DNA from: Adiantum capillus-veneris
Taxonomy: Eukaryota > Streptophyta > Polypodiopsida > Polypodiales > Pteridaceae
Assembly: GCA_014529385.2 (NCBI GenBank)
Contig: CM043962.1
Location: forward strand, 124,476,470 to 124,540,469
Reading direction: 5' to 3'
DNA length: 64,000 bases
Both the position numbers and the translations under genes were made by a program. The notes beneath the pieces are model-generated. The model had not been told where the DNA came from, made no database searches, and worked only from the letters and a program-made list of their open reading frames with translations. Positions 33,442 through 44,065 of the stretch are shown here, in pieces (position 1 is the first letter of the stretch; each line of letters begins with the position of its first letter).

Positions 33442-33458
33442 CCTCCGTGGGGGTGCCA
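33442..33458 (-). other. Gypsy-2 primer binding site
   Basis: Minus strand TGGCACCCCCACGGAGG, six bases from the 5' LTR. It matches the Gypsy-1 site except at two positions. Confidence 0.65.
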
Positions 33459-33464
33459 AAAGAA

Positions 33465-33475
33465 TGTGAGCGGGA

Positions 33476-33506
<31 letters not shown>

Positions 33507-34450
33507 CCAAAAAACTCAGCTCAAAAGAGGAGAATTTCTGATGTTTAGATACAATTGAGCTTGGGCCAACACCAATGGGGAAAATAGCTCACACAATATG
33601 GGTAAAAGATACCAGATACAATCACAAACTAGAGCAGAAACTTCGCTCATAGGAGAAACTTACACAGAAAAACAGTAGAAAAAGAGTGAGTAATTTGGCA
33701 AAATGGACAGCGCCATCGCGTCCGAAACGGCCCAAAACCCCAGTCTACAATGTCAAAGTGCTCAAATCCGACCTCGGATGAGCAGTTTACGGCCAAAACA
33801 GGCTCCAAAATGAGCAAAAACACACCTGCGGCTGTTCCTCCTCTCTTCTCCACGTTTTTTCTGGTCTTCTCTCTGTTTTTTCAGTTCCCACACTTAGCTT
33901 TATTAGTTGGGCACCCTTGGCTTTTTAGATGACCTCAAACGGACCCCGAACAGGCCAAAAACTGACCCCGCAGTGCATAGTTGTCACTTTTTTGCATCAT
34001 TCGCACACCTGGCACTCAGCTTTTTTCCAATAATGCATCTCGCCACCACGTGAAGTGGCCCCAAAAAGTGGTCCTAATGATGACCTTTTTGCATAACTCT
34101 CACCAGAAAACACCCACGTTGTGTCCGTCCTCATCCGCGTGCAAATATTGACCTCGTTCGCCCTCCTGACGCCACTAGATGCCATCTGACGCACCTGCTG
34201 ACCTCACGTCGCGGCCCGCGGATAGCTTCCTCGAGAATTTTTATGCTCTACCAACTCCTCCTTATTGTAGAAAAAACACAGTGGTACTAGTAATAGTGAA
34301 AATCGATGCACTATGTACACCCTGTCCTACCTGTACACATGTGGGCCCCACATAACCACCTGGCTAAGGAAAATGGGCAATCCTTTATTTGATGCACCAT
34401 GCATGTGTATGTACATATGCGCAATCCCTTGCTCCAAAAAACTCCTGACA
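33465..34450 (-). repeat. Gypsy-2 5' LTR (986 bp)
   Basis: Same ends as 25907-27029. It contains a CA run at 33480-33507 and lacks about 137 bp present in the 3' LTR. Confidence 0.92.
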
Positions 34451-34454
34451 ACGT
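34451..34454. repeat. Gypsy-2 target site duplication, right copy (ACGT)
   Basis: One base different from ACAT at 25903-25906. Confidence 0.55.
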
Positions 34455-36231
34455 CACAATGAAGGTGGACTTTGTCAAATGCGTCAAAAATAATTACATC
34501 AAAGCTTTCGAGTGCAGTCTCTAGAAGAAGCACAAACAGCACTTGCCAAAGCAATATTCTTTACTGGAAGTGCTTTGGTCATGGTAGACAGCAATCATTG
34601 GAAGGTTGCTTGAAAGAAAATCGGTGAGTTTGGTCTAGGATTTTCAGCTCCTTCTTATCACATGATAAGAAATGTTTTCTTGGACAAATGTTACATCAAA
34701 GTCAAAGAGCGTGTTGGCAAAATAATACTTGGGAATATTTCACTTTCAGGGTGTACGATTGTGAGTGATGGCTAGTCAAATGTTCAGAGAAGACCGTTGA
34801 TCAATGTAATGCTGGTTTGTCCAAGGGGAGAAACGTTTATAAAGGCAATTGATAGTTCTGGTGCAATTAAAAGTGACAAATATATTTCTGAGGTCTTGAT
34901 TGATATAATTAAAGAAATTGGTGCTGAACATGTCGTTCAGGTTGTGATGGACAACGCAAAGAATTGTAAAAACTCCAGTAAATTAATTTCCACTCATTTT
35001 TGCCAATGGTTGTAATATGCACAACTTGAACTTGGTTCTGAAAGATTGGTACACTAGCGAAGAAACCACATGGTTCGCCAAAATAATTGATACAACACGT
35101 CAGGTTGTGAAATTTATCTTGAAACGACAGAGAGTGCTCGATTTGTATAGGATGCGCATGTCAGTGATGTTGAAACTTCATGCTGAAACTCGGTTCTGCA
35201 CACACTCTCATACCTTGGAATCACTTCTCCATAATAAATGTGTTGTGATTGACACATTTAGTTGCGCGTCCTTTGATGAATGGCAGCTTGAGCAGAAAGA
35301 AACAGTGAAGGGTAAAATTAGATGTCTACGTGGCAATGTAAACAAGGTTGCTTGGTGGAGGAGTGTAATGGATGCATACCATGTAATGATGCCCGTTATG
35401 TTCGCGATCCGCAATCTTGATCAAAGGGTGCCAAAATTGGGCAAAGTGTGGATGACATGGTGGTCAGTCCAACAGAGTCTTGAAAATCCTGAAGATCTGA
35501 AAGAGTCTGTAGTAGATAAGGAGTGGCGATTACCATTCTCTGGCAAATTGTGGAAAATTTTGGCTAAGTATTTTCATGAAAGGTGAAAGAGCGCTCATAG
35601 TACACTCCATAGGGTGGCTTGCATGCTCGATCCAGAGTATTGGAATTTAGATGTGATGTCCAATACAGAGGTGGTAGGCGATTTCTATCACGTGGTCAAC
35701 ACGTTCTACTCCAACGTTCAGAACCGAATTGATTGCATCAAAGAAATGAGTGCATTTAGATTAAAAGAAGGTCCTTTTGCGAATGATTTTGTACAGGTAA
35801 TGGAAAAAGAGCAACCTGCATGGAAGTGGTGGATGATGAATGGTGGAGAGCATTATTTTACCTTGCGTCCTCTTGCAATGAAAGTACTCGCACAATGTGC
35901 AACAAATTCAAGTTTAGAGAGAAACTGGAGTACAAGTATGTTCACAGCACTATTCGCAACAGACTATTAGCAGACAGAGCAGAGAAATTAGTGTATATGT
36001 ATTGCAGCGAAAAGATATTGAATCACATTGAAAGTGCTGGCTACGAGGAGGAAATGCCAACCTGGTTGTATGATTGTCAGAACGAGAATGAATAAGATTG
36101 CAATGTTGGTGTATCTTAATGCACTGTAGATGAAATAGAAGAGAATTTGATAATAGATGTGGAGGTTGAATTACAAGGAGAACCACAACACTCAGACTTA
36201 GAACCAGATAACAACTCAATTGATTCAATAT
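34451..36231 (+). pseudogene. hAT transposase-like gene, 3' part (DUF659 and dimerisation domain)
   Basis: The frame broken at 25906 resumes here (RHNEGGLCQMRQK). A DUF659-like region follows (EEAQTALAKAIFFTGSALVM, TIVSDG, SNVQRRPLINVM, HVVQVVMDNAKNC), then CNMHNLNLVLKDW, LDPEYW and a C-terminal hAT dimerisation motif (SSLERNWS, YVHSTIRNRLLADRAEKLVY). Stops at 34491 (TAA), 34773 (TAG, where Trp fits), 35584 (TGA, where Trp fits) and 36093 (TAA), plus frameshifts near 34990 and 35930, inactivate it. An acidic tail reaches 36231. Such proteins cut and paste hAT DNA elements; some are domesticated. It converges on the RING gene ending at 36366. Confidence 0.82.
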
Positions 36232-36365
36232 AGCTTAAGAGTAGAATGAGAAAATGTCAAAAACCATTGTAAAAGACCTTGTATTCAAATGTGTTTTGAG
36301 TAATTACAATGCTTCATATTCTTGATAGTACATAGTTTGTCGCGATATTACATAGTTTGTTGATC

Positions 36366-37204
36366 TCAATTGTGTTTCCCTGAAGCAGCATCTTGCTCAT
36401 CAAATAGATTTCTAATTGTTCTAGGGGTATCTGGGCGTGCTTGCTTGAATTTATATTCATTTGCCATGCCAAACATAATATACATTCCTTGTGGAATATC
36501 TTGTGAACACATTGCGCATCGTCTATTGTCTTGCATCAAACGAATAAGACAAACTAAATGATAATAGTGACCACATGTCAATGTATAGTACCCACTCCAT
36601 CCATCAAAATTCTTGTAGCAAACTGGACATTGGGAAGATGATGATGCATCTGAAGTAGACGAGGGGACCAACTCCGGATGCAAGATAAGGTGGTTGATGT
36701 GTATCCGTTGTACAGGTGTTGGATTTACTCCCTGTGTTAGGGTTTGAACGTCCTGACTTAAGCGGTGAATGCTTTTCTCCATCCGGACTTGTGAGGGTTG
36801 TGGTGTCCGGGTGGCTATAGAAAGACGTGTTATTTTTGCATCTTTCTCTACCAACTGTGTCGTGTAAATATCCTTCTCTTTCTTTAACTGTAGGTCGGTG
36901 CCTTCCACTATCAATGCCAGCTCATCTCGGGTGAAAGTGACACAACTTTCTCTTAAATCATAAGTGGCAACAGTTGTCTCCTTTGACGAGAAGTCTACAG
37001 GTCGCTAATGCACAAAGTGAACATATAACATTTTGGCAAAATATAGCGCACAATCTGCATTGTGCAGGGGATGGCCATAAACCTCAAAATAAATCCTCTC
37101 AGCATTATCTTTGATACCATCATGCTTGCACTTCGAAACCTTCCACATTCCTTTGTTAATCTCTGCATCCTCACATGGCCATATTGTCTTGATCATGTCC
37201 TTTG
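36366..37204 (-). pseudogene. RING-finger gene, 3' part, broken by Copia-B
   Basis: Minus-strand frame that resumes directly after Copia-B (DMIKTIWPCEDAEINKG, YGHPLHNADCALYF), passes a TAG at 37005-37007 and continues through PVDFSSKETTVATYDL, a probable coiled-coil segment (LQLKKEKDIYTTQLVEKDAK) and a C-terminal RING domain. The RING ligands read CPVC, C and H in LTCGH, H, C, then CAMC (C3-H2-C3 type). The 36366-36914 portion is open to its stop. RING domains of this type usually act in ubiquitin transfer; substrate and partners are unknown. The full protein is not one I recognise. It is a disrupted cellular gene or gene-like repeat. Confidence 0.75.
37200..37204. repeat. Copia-B target site duplication, left copy (CTTTG)
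   Basis: CTTTG precedes the LTR and is repeated at 42694-42698. Confidence 0.95.
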
Positions 37205-37347
37205 TGCTGGAGCTATATATGGCTCACTCTACTCAACTTGGTCTCACCTATATATTTGTATCTTATCCTCAATATAAATCATTCTTTGGGAGCATATATG
37301 GTGTGTCTCTTGTCTCGTCTCTCTTTCTTCCTCTCTACATCTCAACA
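37205..37347 (+). repeat. Copia-B 5' LTR
   Basis: TGCTGGAGCTATATATGG ... ACATCTCAACA. The third base differs from the TGTTGG consensus. Confidence 0.93.
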
Positions 37348-37359
37348 TAGTATCAGAGC
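37348..37359 (+). other. Copia-B primer binding site
   Basis: TAGTATCAGAGC, one mismatch from the initiator-Met site TGGTATCAGAGC seen in Copia-A. Confidence 0.85.
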
Positions 37360-38116
37360 AATAACAATCACGCGCCGATTCAAATCATGGTGACAAAACA
37401 GTATGTGTATGCGATTCGCACGTAAGATTCAAAATTGCTACAAATTTTATTTTTTGAGAGTTGATTCTTGTTAACTGTGGTTGTTTTGTGTTAAGAAAAA
37501 TATGATTAGTGTTTTGTGTGGTGTTTATTGCTAATAATCTAATCGGTTGATTACGTTTTCTTGTTGATGACACCCTGAACTTCATCTCAATTTTTGGGGG
37601 TCTTCTGCTCAAAATTTAGAGAAACGAGAAAAGCGCAATGGAGCGTAGCACAATGGTACTTTTCATCCAAAACTTGTTCGTCTCCTCGAGCTCTTCGATT
37701 TGAGTTCTAGGTTTTCATCAATCGGAGTTCGTAGCAGAAAGTTATGTTGTTTTTACTGCAATTCATCTTGACGCAGCTTTCTTCGTCGTACTTCTTCGTG
37801 AAGCGTCTGCGATCATTTTTCTAATTTTGACGTTAACTTTTGCGAGAAAATTTAGCTTTTTGTTATTCGTATTGTGGCCATCAATCTTACGTGTCACGCC
37901 ACTCTATTTTGAGGACTCTTTTATTATTAACGTCTCCTTTACCCTGCATTTTTTGGTGACGTCTCTCACATCTTTGAATGTTCCTTGAGCATCCTTCTTG
38001 CGTTTATCGTTGACAGAATGCAGTCCTCATATTTCTCTCATTCTTAATTGAGGCCTTCACCATATATGTTGTGCAGATTCTGCGATCTTATCTTATGTGT
38101 CTTCTCACAACAAGAT

Positions 38117-41100
38117 ATGGCTATGACTATTCGCGTCAACGGCTTTCGTTCTGGACAGCGTTCTGCTCCTCCTTTCCAAGGCCAAGGATTTCTAGGCTGG
38201 AAAGCAAAGATGTTGTTAATTCTTGAAGGCGATGAACTCTCTGATGTTGTTCCTGGAAATCGTGTTTTTCCACCTCATCCTGTTGATACGGATAATGATA
38301 ACGTGCTTATCCACTGAAGGACCTATATTTGAAGATTTGAATCTTGCCTATACAGACTGGCAACGACGTGATAAAGCAACTCGTCGATATATTCTTTTTT
38401 CTCTTATTGATTTCCTTTTGCTTGATATGTATGAACTGCCGACTTCCCACGACATATGGAAGTACCTTATTGCAAACTTTCAGAAGAAATCTGTTATAGA
38501 AATACTTTATTTGAGAGGGTTGCTTAACAAGTTACAATATGAAGTTGGTACTGCCATGACGGGACATATTTAATCTTTCAAATATATTATTAATCAACTT
38601 GCTACTACCGGTGATCCTGTTCCACAAAAGCAACTGATTACACTTCTCCTTGATACGGTGAAGGACTCTTCTTATGATAACATTGTTACTATTGTCTCTA
38701 ATAAAGATGGTCTTTATTTCGACCAAGCGTGCATGTCTTTAATTGAATACTCTCAACCTCAAGAACGTCGTAACGCTGATCACGATACAGCTATGATTTC
38801 ACAAGAGGATACTGAGTCACAACAGATGTAACGTGCTTTTTATGCTCGAAGGCGTCCATTTCAACGAGGAAACCGTAGAGTTGGCCATCGCGGTAATATT
38901 TTCTTTCGTCTCAAATTTCCTAATAACCAATGGTCTTACTGCAACAGAAATGGCCATACTAAAGATGATTGTTGGGCACGTGAATATGATGAATAACACA
39001 ATATTACCACGAAACAACCACGTTTATCTAGAGACTCTTCTTCTTCTTCTTGTGAATATTGTGGATGATCTGATTATCCCACTCATATGTGCTATAAGCG
39101 TTGATTCGACACAGATCGTAATAGAGCATATGCTACTGAACATCGAAACAACATTGTACCAGAAACAAGCTGCGTCCTATGTTCAGTTGCTCCAGATAGA
39201 ATACTTCATGTACGTGATGGATCACTTTTTATTGTTGATTCTAGTGCTACAGGAAATATGACATATCAGTCTAAGTGGGTCCATAACTATCATCCACTAG
39301 TAGTTCAACGTGTTGTTTATCTTGCTGATGATACTACTTGTCAAGTAAAGGGTATTGGAGACTTATATCTTGGTACCTTATCTTCTTCCACTCGAATTTT
39401 GCGAGGAGTATTACATATACCAGATCTTCAACGTAATCTTCTTTCAGTTGCTAGACTTCTTGATCTTGGTCTGTTTGTTGGATTTGATCATACCAAATGC
39501 CGAATTGAGAAAGATGGACAGACTATAGCCACTGCTCCTCGAAACGATAATTTGTTTGAACTCTCTCTCAACTGTAGCAAATGTTGTCACTGCTCCAGGT
39601 GATCGTGATTGCAAAGTATGGCATCACCGATTTGTTCATGCTGATTTCTCAAAACTCCTTGACTACTCCAGGTGATCATGATTGCAAAGTATGGCATCAC
39701 CGTTTTGTTCATGCTGATTTCTCAAAACTCCTTGATCTTCAACGTCGCGATCTTGTTCATGGCATGGATCTTAAAGCCCATCCCCATATGGAAATTTGTG
39801 AGTTTTGTGCTCTTGGGAAACACAATCATAAACCCTTTCCTCATTCAAATACAACTCATTCTCATGACATATTGGATCTTGTTCATACTGATATATGTGG
39901 ACCTCTACCTTCTTCGAGATCACAATATCGCTACTTCATTACTTTCATTGATGATTTCTCAAGATATACGACTCTATTTCTACTTAGACAAAAATCTGAA
40001 GCCTTATCTGTTTTCAAACAATTCCACAAGGCGAATATGTTTCTCGAGAGTTTGTGAGTTACTATGCTGATAGTGGAATTTATCATGATTACACTATTCC
40101 ATATTCGCCTCAAGAGAACGGCGTTGCTGATTCATTGTCTATGCTGTAAGATGTATGCTGATTCATTCTAACTTATCTCGTGCTTTTTGGGTTGAAGCTA
40201 CTTTGACAGCAATATTTATTCAGAATCATCTTCCTACTACTGCACCCTCTGGTAAGATACCCATCACAGCATGGACAGGTGACATTCCTTCTGTATCTCA
40301 TTTTCGAACCTTTGGATGTATTGCTTATATTCATGTTCCCAAAGAAACACGAACAAAGCTTGATGTTCCTGGTCTTAAAGTTATTTTTATTGGATATTCT
40401 AACACTTCCAAAGGCTACAAATTCTATGACCCTTCCTCCGAGAAAGTAATTGTGAATCGTGATGCTACTTTTAACGAACAGCTTATGGGAGGCTCATGGT
40501 CCATGGATGATTCTGATGATACTAAATCATTGCTTCAGACTTTTCCAATTCTTTCAGATGATGAAACTCTTCCTATAGAGCAACTTTCCTCTTCACAACC
40601 ATCCATTCCGAATGTTGCCAATGATGATATTGATATTTTTGTTGATCTGCCTAAGTTTGAACATGGCTCATGTCATGTTTATGATGACAATATTGCTTAT
40701 AATGCTTTTTCTACTTCAGAAGATCCGGTCACTTATGATGAAGCTATCTCTTCACCACAAAAGGATCAATGGCAAGAGGCTATGAAAGCAGAGTATGATT
40801 CTCTTATCTCTAAAGGTACATGGATACTAACTGAATTACCTCCTGGTCGTACAGCTATTAAATGTAAGTGGGTGTATGAGACAAAAGTAAAAGCAGATGG
40901 ATCGTTTGACAAATTCAATGCGCGTTTAGTTGAAAAAGGTTACTCCCAAGTAGCCAGTGTTGATTATCAAGAGACTTTTTCACCAGTTATTCGCATTACA
41001 AGTGTTCGAGTTTTATTGGCCTTTGCTGTTCAATCTGATTTAGAAGCTCATCAAATGGATGTGCGAACTTCTTTTCTTAATGGTGACTTGGAAGAGGAAA

Positions 41101-42302
41101 TTTATATGGAACAACTAGAAGGGTTTGTTATTCCAGGTAAATAAGACCTTGTTGCTCAACTCCATAAGGCACTATATGGTCTCAAACAAGCTTCACGAGC
41201 CTGGTATACAAAATTTGTTCTTTTTCTCACCTCTAAAGGATTCATCTCTTGCTCTTCAGACCCCAACTTATACATAAAACGCCAACGTAGCAGTTTTGTG
41301 ATTCTTGCTCTTTATGTGGATGATACCATCCTTGTTTCCAATGATTTGGGATTTCTTCAGCAAGTGAAAAAGTTATTGTCTTCTGCATTTGATATGGTGG
41401 ATCTTGGAGAGATTCACTAGTGTCTTGGCATTCAAGTCCAACGGAACCGTACAAAAGGTATTTTATTCCTTTGACAGTCAAAGTTTATTGCAAATAGTAT
41501 TCAAAAATTTGGTATGAAATCTGCACATTGAGCCAATACACCTTGTCTTGCGAGCTCTACGAAGAACACTTTTGACAATGGCGGTAAACTTGTCACAAAT
41601 CAAACTTATGCTAACTTGATTGGATGTCTTCGGTTTGTTGGCATGAACACTTCTCCTGATATTCTGTTTGTTGCTAATTATCTTGGACAACATCTTGCAT
41701 GTCCTTCTCTTAAGCATTGGTCTGCTGCAAAGCATGTATTGAAATACTTGAAAGGCACTACAAATTTTGGTTTAGTCTATCGACGACAACTCACATCGGA
41801 CTCTATGCAATCTCTTTCTCTTTTGGGTTACACAGATGCAGACTGGGCAAGCTCACATTTATCTATGCGATCTACTAGTGGAAATTACTTCTTTATAAAT
41901 GGTTGTCTTGTTTCTTGGACCAGCAAGAAACAACGTTGTGTTGCAGTTTCTACCACTGAGTCAGAATATGTTGCGACATCACTTGCAACTCGTGAGTTGA
42001 TTTGGCTTCGACAAATGCTGGTTGATATTGGTCGCTCTCCTCTTTCTAGCACACCCTTGCGGTGTGACAACCAAAGTGCTATTAGTCTTGCAAAAGACTA
42101 TGTTCAACATAATAAGTCAAAGCACATTGTTGTCCATTATCATTATGTCAGGTATGAAGTACACAAAGGAACCATTATGGTTGAACCATGTCCAAGTGAC
42201 CAAATGATTGCAGACATTTTGACCAAAGGCCTCAACGAGTCACATTTCATCCTCTTGCGCTCGGAGCTTGGAGTTTCTTCGGCCTCACTCTTTCTAGATT
42301 AG
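38117..42302 (+). pseudogene. Copia-B gag-pol, multiply broken
   Basis: ATG at 38117 (AMTIRVNGFRSGQRS). An extra C near 38312 shifts gag. Stops follow at 38571, 38829 and 38994, each where Copia-A has Glu, and others near 39067 and 39104. The protease reads DSSAT. A 71-bp tandem duplication lies at about 39595-39737. A deletion near 40032 removes the integrase SDNGG catalytic Asp. RT has the same UAA as Copia-A at 41142-41144, YVDD at about 41317, and RNase H ends at 42302 (ADILTK). It cannot make functional proteins but could be mobilised in trans if transcribed. Confidence 0.92.
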
Positions 42303-42540
42303 CTGCTTTGCTATTGTAATAGGTTTGTACATATGACATTGTAATCTTTTAGGTACCATGCACTATGCACACTCCACATTTGCACATTGTGATCTCTGAG
42401 TCACTTGAATATTTGTACATAGATGCACAATTCACTTTCACATCATCATCTCTGGTTCATATTTTCACATGGTATAGGGGCTTGGGTTTTTCCCTTGAAC
42501 TCCCCAAGGGTTTTTTCATCCAAAGCTAGAGACCTTTGTT

Positions 42541-42550
42541 TGAGTGGGGG
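42541..42550 (+). other. Copia-B polypurine tract
   Basis: TGAGTGGGGG immediately before the 3' LTR start. Confidence 0.85.
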
Positions 42551-42693
42551 TGTTGGAGCTATATATGGCTCACTCTACGCAACTTGGTCTCGCCTCTATA
42601 TTTGTATCTTGTCCTCAATATGAATAAGTCTTTGGGAGCGTATATGGTGTGTCTCTTGTCTCATCTATCTCTCTTTCTCTCTACATCTCAACA
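42551..42693 (+). repeat. Copia-B 3' LTR
   Basis: TGTTGGAGCTATATATGG ... ACATCTCAACA, 143 bp. Confidence 0.95.
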
Positions 42694-42698
42694 CTTTG
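42694..42698. repeat. Copia-B target site duplication, right copy (CTTTG)
   Basis: Identical to 37200-37204. Confidence 0.95.
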
Positions 42699-42911
42699 TC
42701 ACTTCTTGATTGATCTCTTTCCACTGCATATGGTTTAGATTTGCCCACTTTGAGAGTCGGCGAGCAGTATGCGTCGCTTTTTGTGACGAGATGCCGTGCG
42801 CCTAAGACTTCATGCGCTGAAATGCATTAACAGCCGCTTGTTGTTGATCATCAAGCAGTGAGATTGGGTGCCAATATCTTGTTCTTGGTTGGCCATTTTC
42901 TCTTCAGGCTG
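42699..42911 (-). pseudogene. RING-finger gene, 5' part right of Copia-B
   Basis: Minus-strand frame (RYWHPISLLDDQQQAAVNAF, QKATHTARRLSKWANLNHMQ, WKEINQEVTK) that joins the frame left of Copia-B once the element and one CTTTG copy are removed. A TAG at 42802-42804 interrupts it where Gln would fit. Upstream at 42912-42934 is a splice-acceptor-like end (TTGACTGCAG), so an intron may separate it from the kinase-like exon further right; the exact exon start is not resolved. Confidence 0.65.
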
Positions 42912-43075
42912 CAGTCAACAGAGTGGCAAATATTCATATCATTGGCAAATATATATTCTCACTCATTGGGACACTACGCGGAATCCACTAAAAACCACAA
43001 CTTCAAATGCGACTAATTGAACCACAAGGCAAATTTGAAATATTGACAATTAAAACTTAAATGACAAATTTGAAA

Positions 43076-43166
43076 CAAGGCAAGATAATTGACTCAATTA
43101 GGTGAACCACTTCAATTAGTTAAATGACACAAGGCAAGATAATTGACTCAATTAGGTGAACCACTT
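43076..43166. repeat. 37-bp direct repeat in a putative intron
   Basis: 43076-43112 and 43130-43166 both read CAAGGCAAGATAATTGACTC and onward to CCACTT. They are separated by 17 bp. Confidence 0.9.
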
Positions 43167-43234
43167 TAAACCAGATAATACACTTCAATAAAAATTTGAA
43201 TACACTTGACAAGACATGTATATCATAAAAATGT

Positions 43235-44062
43235 TTAAATCGGATAAAATGATGGTGCAAGTTCAACAAGTGGATGTTGCACAGAATTAGGTTCTGTCTT
43301 TAAATGTTCTTTGAAAAACATCAATACGTTAGAAGCATTCCTTCTTGGGTCCCGATCTCCTGATCTTTTAACTTCATCCAACAATGTACTTTAATCCAAA
43401 TAGCCCTCATGACTTGTTCGTCGGGTGGTGAAAAACATCGTCTGGAAAATAAAATTTTCTGGCTGCACTCCAAAAATTTACCAGCATGTCGAACAGGTAG
43501 CCCAATGCATAAATGTCGCTGGCTTTTGAGTATGCATCTGCACACCGTGGATCATATAGTTCGGGAGCAATCCACGGTTGCTTAGCCATCTCGGTGTTGC
43601 CTGCTCTCTGTGCATTCAAAACTGCTTCGTCCGATTGTGCGGTTGGAGACAAATAATTGTTTGCCACGCGCTTAGAAGGTGTTCTCAACATCATACCCCA
43701 ATCAATGATACTGACGCAGGGTTTATTGGCACGAGTAAAGTCCAACATTACGTTGAACGGGTGAAGGTCATTGTGCACTATACCGGCTTGGTGGGCAGCC
43801 GCAATGCCGTCGATTAAGGCATGACAAATTGCCGGAATCTCCTCGACCACTGCTTTGCTCCTCACCGTGTCTATCTCGCTTTACAGGGTTGTTTGCTACA
43901 AGCAATGACCTCCAGCCGTGTTGTAGCCTGTGCATGTGTCGTCTGAACAATCCGTGAGTGAACGATAAGCAGCACATCATGGCGCCCACGGTACCCCCAT
44001 TGTAGTATGGGAATATCGTGATCCAAGGAGACTGTGTAGTAAACCCAATGCACCTGACAATC
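43235..44062 (-). pseudogene. protein-kinase-like remnant
   Basis: Minus-strand kinase fold motifs in order: a beta-strand-rich N-lobe part (WVYYTVSLDHDIPILQWGYR), HNDLHPFNVML (catalytic loop with HND for HRD), SIIDWG (DWG for DFG), WIAPELY (APE), YSKASDIYALGYLFDMLV and a C-lobe end (RDPRRNASNVLMFF), with a stop at 43235-43237. At least three frameshifts (near 43868, 43440 and 43390) break it. Loop Asp and APE survive, the DFG Phe is Trp, and the Gly loop/Lys region is not clear. It lies upstream of, and on the same strand as, the RING gene, so it may be its 5' exon. It abuts a gag fragment at about 44062. Confidence 0.7.
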
Positions 44063-44065
44063 CTT

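Larger units (their letters stand above)
25907..34450 (-). mobile_element. Gypsy-2: Ty3/gypsy element inside the hAT-type gene
   Basis: LTRs at 25907-27029 (3') and 33465-34450 (5') flank minus-strand gag, protease, RT, RNase H, second RNase H and integrase. The PBS lies at 33442-33458 and the PPT just beyond 27029. Coding is close to intact, with one UGA between gag and pol, a two-base slippage in RT, a stop in RNase H and two further frameshifts. LTR differences amount to about 1-2% by eye outside a length difference near the CA repeat, so it is younger than Gypsy-1. It is related in domain order and motifs to Gypsy-1. Confidence 0.95.
37205..42693 (+). mobile_element. Copia-B: full-length, decayed sister of Copia-A
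   Basis: LTRs of 143 bp (37205-37347 and 42551-42693), a perfect five-base target duplication CTTTG, a PBS next to the 5' LTR and a PPT next to the 3' LTR. The gag-pol body aligns with Copia-A end to end. It carries frameshifts, several stops, a deletion removing an integrase catalytic Asp, and a 71-bp internal tandem duplication. It sits inside the RING-finger gene in the opposite orientation. Confidence 0.96.

Noticed and set aside
36370-36561. plus-strand frame over the RING region
   Set aside because: Shadow of the minus-strand RING domain, whose zinc ligands are clear.
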